Made by a program: the position numbers and the translations under genes. Shown one piece after another: positions 17,215-26,762 of a stretch of 34,095 bases of DNA. Source of the DNA: Caedibacter sp. 37-49 (GTDB lineage: Bacteria; Pseudomonadota; Alphaproteobacteria; Caedimonadales; Caedimonadaceae). The notes beneath the pieces were generated by a model, which searched no databases, was not told where the DNA came from, and worked only from the letters and a program-made list of their open reading frames with translations. The first letter of the stretch is position 1. Each line of letters opens with the position of its first letter. Location of the stretch: assembly GCA_001898725.1 (NCBI GenBank), contig MKUV01000066.1:1-34095 (forward strand), given 5' to 3'.

Positions 17215-17244
17215 TCTCTACATCACTTCGCCTTTTGCCGTCAA
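17215..17244 (-). promoter_or_regulatory. Candidate promoter of rplM-rpsI
   Basis: On the minus strand ttgacg (17244-17239) is followed after 18 bases by tagaga (17220-17215). The -35 is good and the -10 poor. It lies between the ELM1-family gene and rplM. Confidence 0.3.
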
Positions 17245-17275
17245 TCATAAAAACAAGGAAATTGCAGTTCTTTAA

Positions 17276-18232
17276 TTATAAATCGACTTTTAAAAGTTTT
17301 TTAAGCTGCTTTTCAACAGTTTGCCAATCATTTAATCGAGAGTAGGACCATTTCTCAAGCGTATCATCAAAAAGCCTTGTATATCCTACTTTTTGAAAAT
17401 GCTGATGAAAACGATTGAACTTTGTAGAGCCTCCTTCAAAAAAATAGGAATAAACTGGTTTCCCTGTAAAACATGCTTCTGACGTCATAGAAACAGAATC
17501 ACAAGTCACGACAATATAATCAGCAAGTCCTAAAAAGCCAAAATAAGGATTCTCTCCCTCGCCAGTCCAAATGACAGCTGGCGTTTCCTTGAGACTTTCA
17601 ATTAAAGCATCTCGATTTTCAGGCTCTGTACGTCTTGAAATAGTTACTGCAAGACCACAACCGTTCTTCTGACAAAGCCTTTTTAAGCGCTCGCCCATTT
17701 TTTTCATATGCTCTGGAGCTACTTTATAACATCGATTTGAGCCCCCAATAAGCACGACTACTAGGGGTTTTGGCAAGGAAGCTACCATTGGCATGAATTT
17801 ATTAGCTTCTTGTCGCAGACGCTCATTTGTGACGCGATGTAACGCCCCTTCCGTAACGATAACATTCTCTCCTTCAAGATTATCATGCTGTGGAGCAATC
17901 ACAGCATCAAACAATTGAGGATTCACAAGAGGGTTTTGAAGTTGGACAACTTTTGTCCTGCCTTGCGTTAGTTGTCTAATCTTTGCGGTTGGTGCAACGC
18001 TTGCTCGTCCAGCTGCTATAATTAAATCTGGCCAAGGAGGTGTAAGTTGATCATGAACTAAAGAAAGTCCTTGTAAAGCATTAAACCAACAAGAAGCTGG
18101 CAAGAGCCGCCATATACTTCTAGGCTTAACGCGTTTAATTTCGGGCGTGAATCCAAGTGCCTCAGCTAAACCAACACATTGATTCTCAGTTCCTATCTTC
18201 CCAATATCAGTGACAACCCAACAAGAGTTCAC
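17276..18232 (-). CDS. ELM1-family (DUF1022/COG3660) protein
   Basis: The 318-residue protein matches the family named after plant mitochondrial fission factor ELM1. It begins CWVVTDIGKIGTENQCVGLA, the conserved D-x-x-x-G-x-x-x-Q-x-x-GLA motif. It continues with PWPDLIIAAGRASVAPTAKI, VQLQNP, FDAVIAPQHD, VVLIGGSNRCY and an SMTSEAC segment near the C terminus (DSVSMTSEACFTGKPVYSY). This last region resembles the nucleotide-sugar-binding part of GT-B glycosyltransferases, so an envelope glycosylation role is as likely as anything related to fission. The bacterial function is unknown. The gene follows greA after nine bases, and its start has no separate promoter region. Confidence 0.85.
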   Translation of the reverse strand: MNSCWVVTDIGKIGTENQCVGLAEALGFTPEIKRVKPRSIWRLLPASCWFNALQGLSLVHDQLTPPWPDLIIAAGRASVAPTAKIRQLTQGRTKVVQLQNPLVNPQLFDAVIAPQHDNLEGENVIVTEGALHRVTNERLRQEANKFMPMVASLPKPLVVVLIGGSNRCYKVAPEHMKKMGERLKRLCQKNGCGLAVTISRRTEPENRDALIESLKETPAVIWTGEGENPYFGFLGLADYIVVTCDSVSMTSEACFTGKPVYSYFFEGGSTKFNRFHQHFQKVGYTRLFDDTLEKWSYSRLNDWQTVEKQLKKLLKVDL

Positions 18233-18241
18233 CTGTAGAAC

Positions 18242-18718
18242 CTATGACCGATATTCAATCTTAAGGATATGATACCCTTTAAGACCGCCTGGCGTTTTGA
18301 CTTCAACAGAATCACCAACTTTCTTGCCAATTAATGCTCGCGCTAATGGCGCTGAGATTGAAAGAAGATGGGCTTTAATGTCAGCTTCATCTACACCCAC
18401 TATTTGATAACAAGTTTCTTCTTCAGTATCTTCATCTTCCAGCAAAACATGAGCCCCAAATTTTACCGTATCACCAGAAAGCTTTGATATTTCAATAACA
18501 TGTGCATGCATAATTTTGGCTTCAAGCTCAGCAATGCGTCCTTCAATAAAGCTTTGCTTTTCACGTGCGGCATGATACTCAGCATTTTCTGACAAATCTC
18601 CCAATGCGCGCGCATCTGCAATAGCACGAATTACGGCCTGGCGTTCAGTTGTTTTAAGGTGAGTTAATTCTTCTTGTAGGCGTAAAAAGCCTTGGCCTGT
18701 CATGGGTACTTTTTCCAT
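18242..18718 (-). CDS. greA: Transcription elongation factor GreA
   Basis: GreA rescues backtracked RNA polymerase by stimulating transcript cleavage through its secondary channel. The 158-residue protein has the N-terminal coiled coil with the tip residues in [17 protein letters not shown], where the acidic D and E position the metal. The C-terminal FKBP-like domain has [39 protein letters not shown] and the ending GYHILKIEY. The length is typical. It is probably co-transcribed with the ELM1-family gene. Confidence 0.97.
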   Translation of the reverse strand: MEKVPMTGQGFLRLQEELTHLKTTERQAVIRAIADARALGDLSENAEYHAAREKQSFIEGRIAELEAKIMHAHVIEISKLSGDTVKFGAHVLLEDEDTEEETCYQIVGVDEADIKAHLLSISAPLARALIGKKVGDSVEVKTPGGLKGYHILKIEYRS

Positions 18719-19045
18719 TTAATACTCTTTTACTAAAATCTTATGTAAGACATCAAATGAACATATTTAGAGTCTTTATTCAAGGTTTTTACCAAATGAA
18801 AATATCTTTCCTAAAAAGAACCTTCAAAAATAGGGCTTATTTTAGCAAACCAACTTTTTTTTGCTTAAACCAAAAGTCTTTTGTAATAAAAGGATGTCTT
18901 GAAAAAGAGATTTTTTACCTCAAAAATATCTTATCATTTTCTAACATTTACATCCGTATAAATACGAAAATTCTATGGAAGAAAGAGAAAAGTTCGTGTA
19001 ACACAAGTAAGATTAACAAAATAGATTGAATAAGGCTGAATCGGA
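18719..19045. other. Divergent intergenic region between greA and ileS
   Basis: 327 AT-rich bases separate the two divergent start codons and must hold promoters for both transcription units. I see no clear -35/-10 pair. A 90-codon plus-strand ORF at 18757-19029 is dominated by Phe, Lys, Ile and Asn with no ribosome binding site, and I regard it as chance. A small cgta-taaa-tacg inverted repeat lies near 18954-18965. No T-box-like leader is evident. Confidence 0.6.
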
Positions 19046-21838
19046 ATGAATTATAAAGAAAGTGTTTTTCTTCCAACCACTTCGTTTGCAATGAAAGCAA
19101 ACTTACGTGAGCGTGAGCCCGAAATCTTAAAACATTGGGAGCAAGAGAAGTTATACGATAAAATTCGTGCCAAAACAAAAGGATTACCTAAGTTTATTTT
19201 ACATTCAGGCCCTCCTTATGCAAATGGCCATATCCATGTTGGACACGGATTCACAAGCATTTTTAAAGATGTTGTGATTCGTGCTCAACATCTTTTAGGG
19301 CATGACGCCCCTCTCGTTCCTGGTTGGGATTGCCATGGTCTTCCTATTGAATGGAAAATTGAAGAAAAATACCGCAAAGAAGGAAAAACAAAAGAAGAGA
19401 TTGATATCCAACAATTTAGAAATGAATGTCGTAATTTTGCAGAAGGCTGGATCAACATTCAACGTGCAGAGTTTAAACGTCTTGGTTTGTTGGGAGATTG
19501 GGATCATCCATACATTACGATGGAACCTGAGGCAGAGGCAGACATCGTAACCACTTTTCTTACCTTTTTAGAAAAAGGAAGCGTATATCGAGGTGTTAAA
19601 CCTGTTTTATGGTCAGTGATCGAAAAAACAGCTCTTGCAGAAGCAGAAGTAGAATATGAAGATAAAAGTTCTTCATCCATTTATGTACGCTTTAAAATCC
19701 ACCCTTCGACTAATGCGCAATTCCAAGAAGCCTCCGCCGTCATCTGGACAACTACGCCGTGGTCGTTACCTGGCAACCGTGCAATAGCCTATCATCCTGA
19801 CCTCGAATATGTTTTGCTTCTTGTCCAAAAGGTTGAACCCAATTCTTTTGCTATTCCCCAGGAAAAAATCTTAATCGCGAAAGAATTGATTGAACAAGTT
19901 TCAAGTAAATTAGGGATTGTAAGCTCAGAAATTTTAGCCTCCTTCAAAGGTACAACTTTAGAAGGAATGAAAGCTCGTCACCCTTTTGCAGAGCAAGGAT
20001 ATGAGCATGATGTTCTTTTTTTACCTGGAGATCATGTCACCGTTGACACAGGGACAGGATTGGTTCACACAGCCCCCAGCCATGGCATAGAAGATTACGA
20101 ACTTGGCAAGCGCTATCAATTAGAAGTACCAGAAACTTTATTAGACGACGGCACTTACGCCTCAACCGTTCCTCTATTTGCCGGCGACCACGTCTTCAAA
20201 GTCGATGAAAAAATTATTGCTCTTTTAGCTAACAATAAGGCCCTTGCAGCTAAAGAAACGATTGTCCACAGCTATCCTCATTCTTGGCGTTCAAAGGCTC
20301 CTCTCATCTACAGAACAACACCTCAGTGGTTTATTAGCATGGATGCCAACCAATTGCGGTCTCAAGCCGCACAAGAAATTGATAAGGTACATTGGTATCC
20401 TTCTCAAAGTAAAAACCGCATTAAGGGTATGGTTGAAAATCGACCTGATTGGTGTATCTCACGCCAGAGAGCATGGGGCGTTCCATTAACCCTTTTTGTT
20501 CATAAAGAAACGAAACAACCTCTTATCGATCCTAAGGTTAATCATCGAATTATTGAAGCTGTCCGTCAAGAGGGGGCAGAAGCTTGGTATAAACAACCTG
20601 AACGTTTCTTAGGACAAGACCATAATCCAGATCTTTATGAACCCATCAATGATATTTTAGATGTTTGGTTTGATTCAGGATCGACACAAAAATTTGTCTT
20701 GGAAAGACGCTCTGAATTACAATTTCCTGCATCTCTTTATCTCGAGGGATCAGATCAACACAGAGGATGGTTTATGTCCTCTCTTCTGCTTGGCTGTGGT
20801 ACTAAGAATCAAGCTCCTTATAAAGCCGTTGTAACACACGGTTTTACAGTAGATGAGCAAGGTCGCAAGATGTCTAAATCTCAAGGGAATGTTGTTGCGC
20901 CAGATAAAATTGCAGATACTCTAGGTGTCGAGATTTTAAGATTATGGGTTGTAAGTTGTGATTATTCAGATGATTTACGTATAGGTCCCGAAATTTTAAA
21001 ACATCAAGAAGATATTTACCGAAGATTTCGCAACACCCTTCGTTATTTATTGGGAGCTTTACATGGTTTCACTCCTGAAGAACGTCTTTCCTATCAAGAA
21101 ATGCCAGAGTTGGAACAATGGATTTTACATCGCCTTTATCAGCTTGATGCTCTTTTTAAAGAAAGTGTACAAACTTATAATTTTCAATCCTTTTACAGTA
21201 CCCTTCATCACTTTTGTTCGGCAGACTTATCGGCTTTCTATTTTGATATCCGTAAAGACGTTGTTTATTGCGATAGCCAGAAAAATTTGAAGCGTCGGGC
21301 AACACGTACTGTTTTTGAATTACTTTTAAATCATCTTCTTCATTGGTTATCTCCTGTTCTATGCTTCACCGTTGAAGAAGCATGGCACGCTCATTTTGGA
21401 AAAGAAACTGAAAGTATTCACTTAAATTTTCTTCCTGAAGTCTCGGAAACTTGGAAGAATGAAGCTCTATCTCAAGAATTTGACATTTTACGAGCGCAAA
21501 GACGCGTCATCACAGGTGCCTTAGAAGTTGCAAGATCTCAAAATCTTATCAAATCTAGTTTACAGGCACATGTTACCGTATTTGACCCTCAACAAAGCAC
21601 GCATAAAACTACTGATTATGCTGAGCTTGCGATCACTTCAAGCCTTAGTATTTCTCATGAAGCCATTCCACCGTCAGCCTTTACAAGCGCTGATTTTAAC
21701 CAATTAGGTGTCCATATTGCTGTTGCGCCTGGGCATAAATGTGAAAGGTGTTGGCGCGTGCTGGAAGAAGTTGGTAAAGATACAACGCACACAGCGTTAT
21801 GTCAGCGTTGTGTTCATGTTATTGAAGAGTCGAACTGA
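19046..21838 (+). CDS. ileS: Isoleucyl-tRNA synthetase
   Basis: IleRS charges tRNA-Ile and edits Val-tRNA-Ile. The 930-residue class I enzyme has the HIGH-type motif in PPYANGHIHVGHGFTS, the tRNA/active-site segment PGWDCHGLPIEWKIEE, the editing-domain motif TTTPWSLPGNRAIAYHP and an EGSDQHRGWF block. The KMSKS loop is in GRKMSKSQGNVV. The C terminus has the bacterial-type zinc finger CERCW with CQRC. The length is typical of this bacterial form. It is the first gene of a plus-strand run reaching to mutL, and its TGA overlaps the lspA ATG by one base. Confidence 0.98.
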   Translation: MNYKESVFLPTTSFAMKANLREREPEILKHWEQEKLYDKIRAKTKGLPKFILHSGPPYANGHIHVGHGFTSIFKDVVIRAQHLLGHDAPLVPGWDCHGLPIEWKIEEKYRKEGKTKEEIDIQQFRNECRNFAEGWINIQRAEFKRLGLLGDWDHPYITMEPEAEADIVTTFLTFLEKGSVYRGVKPVLWSVIEKTALAEAEVEYEDKSSSSIYVRFKIHPSTNAQFQEASAVIWTTTPWSLPGNRAIAYHPDLEYVLLLVQKVEPNSFAIPQEKILIAKELIEQVSSKLGIVSSEILASFKGTTLEGMKARHPFAEQGYEHDVLFLPGDHVTVDTGTGLVHTAPSHGIEDYELGKRYQLEVPETLLDDGTYASTVPLFAGDHVFKVDEKIIALLANNKALAAKETIVHSYPHSWRSKAPLIYRTTPQWFISMDANQLRSQAAQEIDKVHWYPSQSKNRIKGMVENRPDWCISRQRAWGVPLTLFVHKETKQPLIDPKVNHRIIEAVRQEGAEAWYKQPERFLGQDHNPDLYEPINDILDVWFDSGSTQKFVLERRSELQFPASLYLEGSDQHRGWFMSSLLLGCGTKNQAPYKAVVTHGFTVDEQGRKMSKSQGNVVAPDKIADTLGVEILRLWVVSCDYSDDLRIGPEILKHQEDIYRRFRNTLRYLLGALHGFTPEERLSYQEMPELEQWILHRLYQLDALFKESVQTYNFQSFYSTLHHFCSADLSAFYFDIRKDVVYCDSQKNLKRRATRTVFELLLNHLLHWLSPVLCFTVEEAWHAHFGKETESIHLNFLPEVSETWKNEALSQEFDILRAQRRVITGALEVARSQNLIKSSLQAHVTVFDPQQSTHKTTDYAELAITSSLSISHEAIPPSAFTSADFNQLGVHIAVAPGHKCERCWRVLEEVGKDTTHTALCQRCVHVIEESN

Positions 21839-22335
21839 TGCCTGCTCGTAAATACGCTAACATATTTGCTTTTTTTGTAACTATTCTTTTGATTGCGTTT
21901 GATCAAGGAACTAAAATGCTTATTTTAGATTACTTTTCGATACCTCGTGCGCCTATAACAATAACATCATATTTTGATCTTGTTCTTGTTTGGAATCATG
22001 GTGTTAGTTTTGGCCTATTTAATACGCCAAGCCATTGGAATGTTTATATTTTTAGCACGCTCGCCATCAGTATATCTTGTCTCTTGATAAAGTGGCTTTG
22101 GAATGCCCAAAATCATTTACTTCGTTTTGGTTTTAGTTTTATTATTGCAGGCGCGATAGGGAATGTTTTCGATCGCTTACGCTTCTCGGCTGTTGTTGAT
22201 TTTTTGCACTTTCACTGGGGAGCTCATGCTTTTCCGACTTTTAACATTGCGGATAGTGCGATTACACTAGGTGTTGCCCTTATTTTACTTGATAATTTTA
22301 AGAACTCACAAGGAGCCCCGTATGAAAAAAAATAA
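21838..22335 (+). CDS. lspA: Lipoprotein signal peptidase II
   Basis: LspA cleaves prolipoprotein signal peptides after lipid modification of the +1 Cys. The 165-residue inner-membrane protein has four hydrophobic segments and the family motifs DQGTKMLI, VWNHGVSFGLF, GAIGNVFDRL, VVDFLHFHW and FNIADSAI. The catalytic aspartates are D121 and D139. Translation is coupled to ileS through a TGATG overlap, an arrangement also seen in E. coli. Its 3' end overlaps the start of the bamF lipoprotein gene by 14 bases, so the peptidase and one of its substrates are made from the same message. Confidence 0.97.
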   Translation: MPARKYANIFAFFVTILLIAFDQGTKMLILDYFSIPRAPITITSYFDLVLVWNHGVSFGLFNTPSHWNVYIFSTLAISISCLLIKWLWNAQNHLLRFGFSFIIAGAIGNVFDRLRFSAVVDFLHFHWGAHAFPTFNIADSAITLGVALILLDNFKNSQGAPYEKK

Positions 22336-22813
22336 TTTTCTCGTTTTAGCACTCTTCAGTATAATTGTTGTTGCAACCACGGGATGCAGTCAAACCAAGA
22401 AAAGTTTAGGACTTGAAAGAGAACGACCTGATGAGTTTACAGTGTTAGATCATCCTCCTTTAAGCATGCCTCCCGGTATCGGATTAAAGCCACCACACTC
22501 AAAAGAAGCAGGCATTTCCATCCAAAACACTCAAGTTCAAGCAAAAGAATTGCTTAAAACTTCTTCTTCTCAAGAGATCCAAAATTTTAATACTTCACCA
22601 ATAGAGAAAGACTTATTGCGAGGGGCAAAAACAGAAGATACCCACCCAGGAATACGCGAGACTGTTAATCAAGAAGCAAAAGTTTCTAAACCAGGCGAAA
22701 AAGCTATTAAGAAAATTATTTTTTGGGAAGTAAAACCTGCGGGCGATGTTATAGATCCTCAAGAAGAATATAAAAAGCTGCATAACAAAGATGCTCCTGG
22801 CCCCTTAAATTAA
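22322..22813 (+). CDS. bamF: DUF3035 lipoprotein, BAM complex subunit BamF
   Basis: I place the start at the ATG at 22322, which follows aaggag inside the end of lspA; the longer frame from 22271 is not needed. The 163-residue product begins MKKNNFLVLALFSIIVVATT followed by GC, with the lipidated Cys at 22. The next segment, GLERERPDEFTVLDHPPLSM with PPG, is the signature of DUF3035, described as the alphaproteobacterial BAM subunit BamF. The rest is hydrophilic and less conserved. It probably sits on the inner face of the outer membrane with BamA and assists beta-barrel insertion. Confidence 0.9.
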   Translation: MKKNNFLVLALFSIIVVATTGCSQTKKSLGLERERPDEFTVLDHPPLSMPPGIGLKPPHSKEAGISIQNTQVQAKELLKTSSSQEIQNFNTSPIEKDLLRGAKTEDTHPGIRETVNQEAKVSKPGEKAIKKIIFWEVKPAGDVIDPQEEYKKLHNKDAPGPLN

Positions 22814-22829
22814 TAAGGAAAAAAATGCT

Positions 22830-24164
22830 ATGCTAAGACAAGCTTGCTTAAATCTTTATATAGTGCTCTCTTTTCTTTCATGTTGGAACATAGAAGCAGC
22901 TGTCTATAACCCTCATACATTTACTTTAAAAAATGGTCTTCAAGTTGTTGTCATTGAGAATCATCGCGCACCAGTTGTTACTCAAATGGTATGGTATAAA
23001 GTAGGCACTATTGATGATCCTCATGGAAAATCAGGCCTTGCTCACTACCTTGAACACCTTATGTTTAAAGGCAGTTTAAATTCTCCTGCTGGTAAAATAT
23101 TATCAGAAATTAATCGTGTTGGAGGAGAGCAAAATGCCGCTACCTCTCCCGATTTTACAGTTTATTATCAAGTTGTCCCAAAAAATAAACTTGAGCTTAT
23201 CATGAGTCTTGAAGCGGGTCGTATGGCGCATCTTGAAATTGAAGATCAATACGCTAAACCTGAGCTTGATGTTATTCTTGAAGAACGTCATATGCGGATA
23301 GACAATAATCCTACAGGCATATTTTTTGAAATTATTCTTGCTAGTTTTTTTAAACACCATCCTGTTCGTTTGCCTACCATTGGGTGGGAACATGAAATAA
23401 AAACATTCACAACAAAAGATGCCCAAAGCTTTTATAATACTTGGTATACACCTAATAATGCGATTCTTTTAATTGCCGGCGATGTTACTGTAGACGAAGT
23501 TAAAACGCTTACCAAAAAATACTATGAGGTTATTCCTATCAAAGCAAAACCACAGCCTTTAAATATCCAAGAGCCAAAAACCAGTCCTATGATTCAAAGA
23601 CTTGAAATGGCTTCACCTCTTATTCAAGAACCTTACTTTGTAAAACTTTTTAAAGCCCCTAATTTTAAAGAAGGATCTCGGCAAGGTTTTTATGCTCTAC
23701 AAGTTTTAACCGAATTATTAGATACACCTGTGACGGGGCGAATTTATAGAGAACTTGTTGAAAAACAAAGAATCGCAACTTTTATTCAAATTTCTTATCA
23801 AGGTTATACCCGTGGCCCAGGATATGTTCTTATCTTAGCACAACCAGCACCAGGTCATACCATTACTGATGTTGAGACCGCCTTTAATAAAGAAATAGAA
23901 AAAATTATTCAACAAGGTCTTCATCCTTCAGAAGTAGAAAAGTCTAAATCAAGACTTTTAGCCCAACTTGATTATACTCGAGATCATGTTTTAAGTGGTA
24001 GTAATGAAATTGGAAAAGCACTTATTGTCGGTGAAACAATCAAAGAGTTCGAAGCTTGGCCTGATCATATTAAAGCAGTAACTCCTGAACAAGCAAATGC
24101 AACTTTTAAACATGTGTTTAATCTTTCGTCTAATCTAACGGCGATTTTATGGCCACAAAAGTAA
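22830..24164 (+). CDS. M16 family zinc metallopeptidase (catalytic subunit)
   Basis: The 444-residue protein has a signal peptide (ACLNLYIVLSFLSCWNIEAA). It carries the inverted zinc-binding motif H72-Y-L-E75-H76 with the distal ligand E152 in LEERHM, the HxxEH-(76)-E arrangement of pitrilysin/processing-peptidase enzymes. Both halves of the M16 fold are present, the second starting about residue 190 (WYTPNNAILLIAGDVTVDEV). It probably degrades peptides or misfolded proteins in the periplasm. It lies 18 bases before a second M16 gene lacking the zinc ligands, and such pairs typically form a heterodimer. Confidence 0.95.
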   Translation: MLRQACLNLYIVLSFLSCWNIEAAVYNPHTFTLKNGLQVVVIENHRAPVVTQMVWYKVGTIDDPHGKSGLAHYLEHLMFKGSLNSPAGKILSEINRVGGEQNAATSPDFTVYYQVVPKNKLELIMSLEAGRMAHLEIEDQYAKPELDVILEERHMRIDNNPTGIFFEIILASFFKHHPVRLPTIGWEHEIKTFTTKDAQSFYNTWYTPNNAILLIAGDVTVDEVKTLTKKYYEVIPIKAKPQPLNIQEPKTSPMIQRLEMASPLIQEPYFVKLFKAPNFKEGSRQGFYALQVLTELLDTPVTGRIYRELVEKQRIATFIQISYQGYTRGPGYVLILAQPAPGHTITDVETAFNKEIEKIIQQGLHPSEVEKSKSRLLAQLDYTRDHVLSGSNEIGKALIVGETIKEFEAWPDHIKAVTPEQANATFKHVFNLSSNLTAILWPQK

Positions 24165-24181
24165 CTTTTTAAGGAAACAAT

Positions 24182-25498
24182 ATGAAAGTGTTTTTTTGGT
24201 TAATTATTAGTCTGTTGTTCAGTTTTTCAGAGGTCCATGCACATCTGAGAATTCAAGAAATCACTTCTGCAAAAGGAATTAAAGCTTGGCTTGTAGAAGA
24301 TCATACGACACCTGTAATAGCCCTTAACTTTAGCTTTGAAGCAGGCGCCTCTCAAGATCCCGAAGATAAATTAGGCCTTGCTGAACTTGTATCACAAATG
24401 TTGACACAAGGCGCTGGAAAATATAATTCCCATGATTTCGCAAAAAAATTACAAGAAATCGCTAGCTTTATTTCTTTTAATGTCACAATATCTCATTTCC
24501 AAGGATCTTTGAAGACAACTCAAACAAACGCTAAAGAAGCGTTCCAACTGTTAAAAACGACGCTTGCAGCCCCCCTCTTTTCAGCAGATGAATTTAAAAA
24601 AGTTGCAAATGCTCATATAACAACTTTATCTAACCTTGAAAAACAACCTTCAACAATTGCCTTATATCACCTCAGAAAACAAATTTTTGGTCCTTCTCAT
24701 CCTTATGCACGTCTTGTTGAAGGATCACTTAAAACAGTTCCCAAAATACACGCAAATGATTTAAAAAATTATCTAAAAAACTTGGGTAGAGATACTTTAA
24801 AAATAGGTGTGTGTGGAAATATTTCTGCACAGGAACTAGCAAAAGTTTTGGATGAAATTTTTAGCTCTCTTCCTCAAAAATCTACCTTAACGCCAATCTC
24901 TTCCATCCAATTTCCTCAAAAAGAGAAATTTACGACGATAAAATTATCCCAACCTCAAAGTATTGGTCTATTTGCACAACAAGCAATCCCTTTTAAAAAT
25001 CCTGATTTTTTGAAGGCTTCAATTGCTAATGAAGCTCTAGGGCATGGCTCAGTTTCAAGATTAATGAGCGAAGTCCGCGAAAAGCGTGGGTATGCTTATC
25101 ATGTAGGAACAAATATTGATCAAGAACCTCTAATGAGTCTCTTAATCGGCAGTGTGGGAAGTCAAAACTCACGTATTATGAAGAGCCTCGCTTTAATAAA
25201 AGAAGAATGGAAACGTATCCGAGATCACGGCTTAAATGAAAAAGAATTTGCAGATGCTAAAAGTCATATTCTTGGTGCTTACACGCTTAACTTCATGTCC
25301 TCTCCTCAAATTGCTGAACTATTACTTCTTTATCAAGAAATAGATGCTCCTATCACTTATATACAAAAACGTGAGCAACTTATTAATGCCATAACCCTTG
25401 AACAAGTTAACAACTTCACTAAAACTTTTTTTACACCAGAAAGGCTTCAGATTGTCGTTGTCGGCAATCCAGAAACAGGAGAACATGATGCTCAATAA
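24182..25498 (+). CDS. M16 family peptidase-like protein, non-catalytic partner
   Basis: The 438-residue protein has a signal peptide (MKVFFWLIISLLFSFSEVHA). It has the M16 fold, but the zinc site is lost: where the partner has GLAHYLEH, this one reads GLAELVSQ, so both His and the Glu are replaced. The substrate-binding segment of the second half is kept (SRLMSEVREKRGYAYHVG), containing the Arg/Tyr pair that active M16 heterodimers draw from the non-catalytic subunit. The family and the adjacent catalytic gene suggest a heterodimer that resembles the mitochondrial processing peptidase. Its end overlaps pgi by 14 bases. Confidence 0.95.
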   Translation: MKVFFWLIISLLFSFSEVHAHLRIQEITSAKGIKAWLVEDHTTPVIALNFSFEAGASQDPEDKLGLAELVSQMLTQGAGKYNSHDFAKKLQEIASFISFNVTISHFQGSLKTTQTNAKEAFQLLKTTLAAPLFSADEFKKVANAHITTLSNLEKQPSTIALYHLRKQIFGPSHPYARLVEGSLKTVPKIHANDLKNYLKNLGRDTLKIGVCGNISAQELAKVLDEIFSSLPQKSTLTPISSIQFPQKEKFTTIKLSQPQSIGLFAQQAIPFKNPDFLKASIANEALGHGSVSRLMSEVREKRGYAYHVGTNIDQEPLMSLLIGSVGSQNSRIMKSLALIKEEWKRIRDHGLNEKEFADAKSHILGAYTLNFMSSPQIAELLLLYQEIDAPITYIQKREQLINAITLEQVNNFTKTFFTPERLQIVVVGNPETGEHDAQ

Positions 25499-26762
25499 AT
25501 CTCTTTTAAACATTTCAACTAAAGGATGCTTTTTCAAAGATAAACTTACAGAAGAATCTTTTATTTCTTTTCAAAAAAAAGCATCAATAAGCTTTTCTGA
25601 GATCAAAGCTGCCTATCACAATAAAAAATTACCTGCTCTTTCAATTGTTTCTGAAAAAGACCACCTTGAAGAATGTCAAAGAATCGCTCAAACCTGGAAA
25701 AAACGATTTAAAAACATTGTTCTTTTCGGAACGGGCGGTTCTTCACTTGGAGCACAAACATGCATAGAATTGTATCAAACACGCGGCGGCAAACCTGAAG
25801 ATTCTCCTTATTTTCACTTTATGGATAATATTGACCCTCATACTTTTACCCAGCTACTAAAAGGACTTGATCTCAAAACGACGGGTTTTTTGGTCATCTC
25901 AAAATCTGGAACAACAGCGGAAACACTCTGCCAATTTTTATCTCTTATAAGTGCTTTCAAGAATCAATTATCACAAGATCAAGTAATTGTTATCACTGAA
26001 CCTAAAAACTCCCCCTTACGTCGGCTTGCTGAACAACATCAATATCAACTCCTTGATCATCCATCTAACATTGGAGGACGCTTCTCGATCTTTTCACTTG
26101 TAGGTATGTTGCCAGCTTTAATTGCTGGTATTAATGCAAAAGAAATTCTTGAAGGTGCTAAAGCATATCTAACTCAAGAGCTCGAAGAAATTACTCAGAA
26201 TAGCACGCAAGGAGCCGCCTTAAATTATGCTTACTACCAGCAATTTGGATGCACTCAAACAGTGTTAATGCCTTATATCGATCGTCTTTCAGCTTTTGCT
26301 CTTTGGTTTAGACAATTGTGGGCAGAGAGCTTAGGTAAAGAAAAGAGAGGTATCACACCTATTAATGCTTTGGGAACAGTCGATCAACATAGCCAACTTC
26401 AGCTTTATTTAGGAGGTCCTAACGATAAATTTTTTACTTTAATTTTGTTAGAGACTTTTACATCATCTCCTCAAGTTATTACTTCTGATTCTGAACTTTC
26501 TTATCTTCATCACCATACATTAGGAGATCTTATGAAAGCCGAACAAGAGGCAACAGCTGCAACGTTAATTCGACAAGGATGTCCTACACGTATTATTACG
26601 CTCAATCAACTTAATGAAAGAACGTTAGGAGCTCTTTTTACGCACTATATGCTTGAGACAATAATTACGGCTAATCTGCTTGAAATAGATGCTTTTGACC
26701 AGCCTGCTGTTGAAGAGGGTAAGATTTTAACGCGCGAATATTTAAGTCGGAAAGCTTCATGA
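25485..26762 (+). CDS. pgi: Glucose-6-phosphate isomerase
   Basis: Pgi interconverts glucose-6-phosphate and fructose-6-phosphate. I place the start at one of the two adjacent ATGs at 25485/25488, preceded by aggaga; the frame open further upstream belongs to the M16 gene overlap. SIS-domain motifs are present: FGTGGSSLGAQ, ISKSGTTAETLCQFL, and the active-site GGRFSIFS with WAESLGKEKRG. QLQLYLGGPNDKFF near the C terminus is also typical. At about 425 residues it belongs to the shorter form of the family. Its TGA overlaps the mutL ATG by four bases. Confidence 0.93.
   Translation: MMLNKSLLNISTKGCFFKDKLTEESFISFQKKASISFSEIKAAYHNKKLPALSIVSEKDHLEECQRIAQTWKKRFKNIVLFGTGGSSLGAQTCIELYQTRGGKPEDSPYFHFMDNIDPHTFTQLLKGLDLKTTGFLVISKSGTTAETLCQFLSLISAFKNQLSQDQVIVITEPKNSPLRRLAEQHQYQLLDHPSNIGGRFSIFSLVGMLPALIAGINAKEILEGAKAYLTQELEEITQNSTQGAALNYAYYQQFGCTQTVLMPYIDRLSAFALWFRQLWAESLGKEKRGITPINALGTVDQHSQLQLYLGGPNDKFFTLILLETFTSSPQVITSDSELSYLHHHTLGDLMKAEQEATAATLIRQGCPTRIITLNQLNERTLGALFTHYMLETIITANLLEIDAFDQPAVEEGKILTREYLSRKAS

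Noticed and set aside
18757-19029. 90-codon ORF between greA and ileS
   Set aside because: Composition is that of AT-rich non-coding DNA (Phe, Lys, Ile, Asn), there is no ribosome binding site, and it fills the divergent promoter region.
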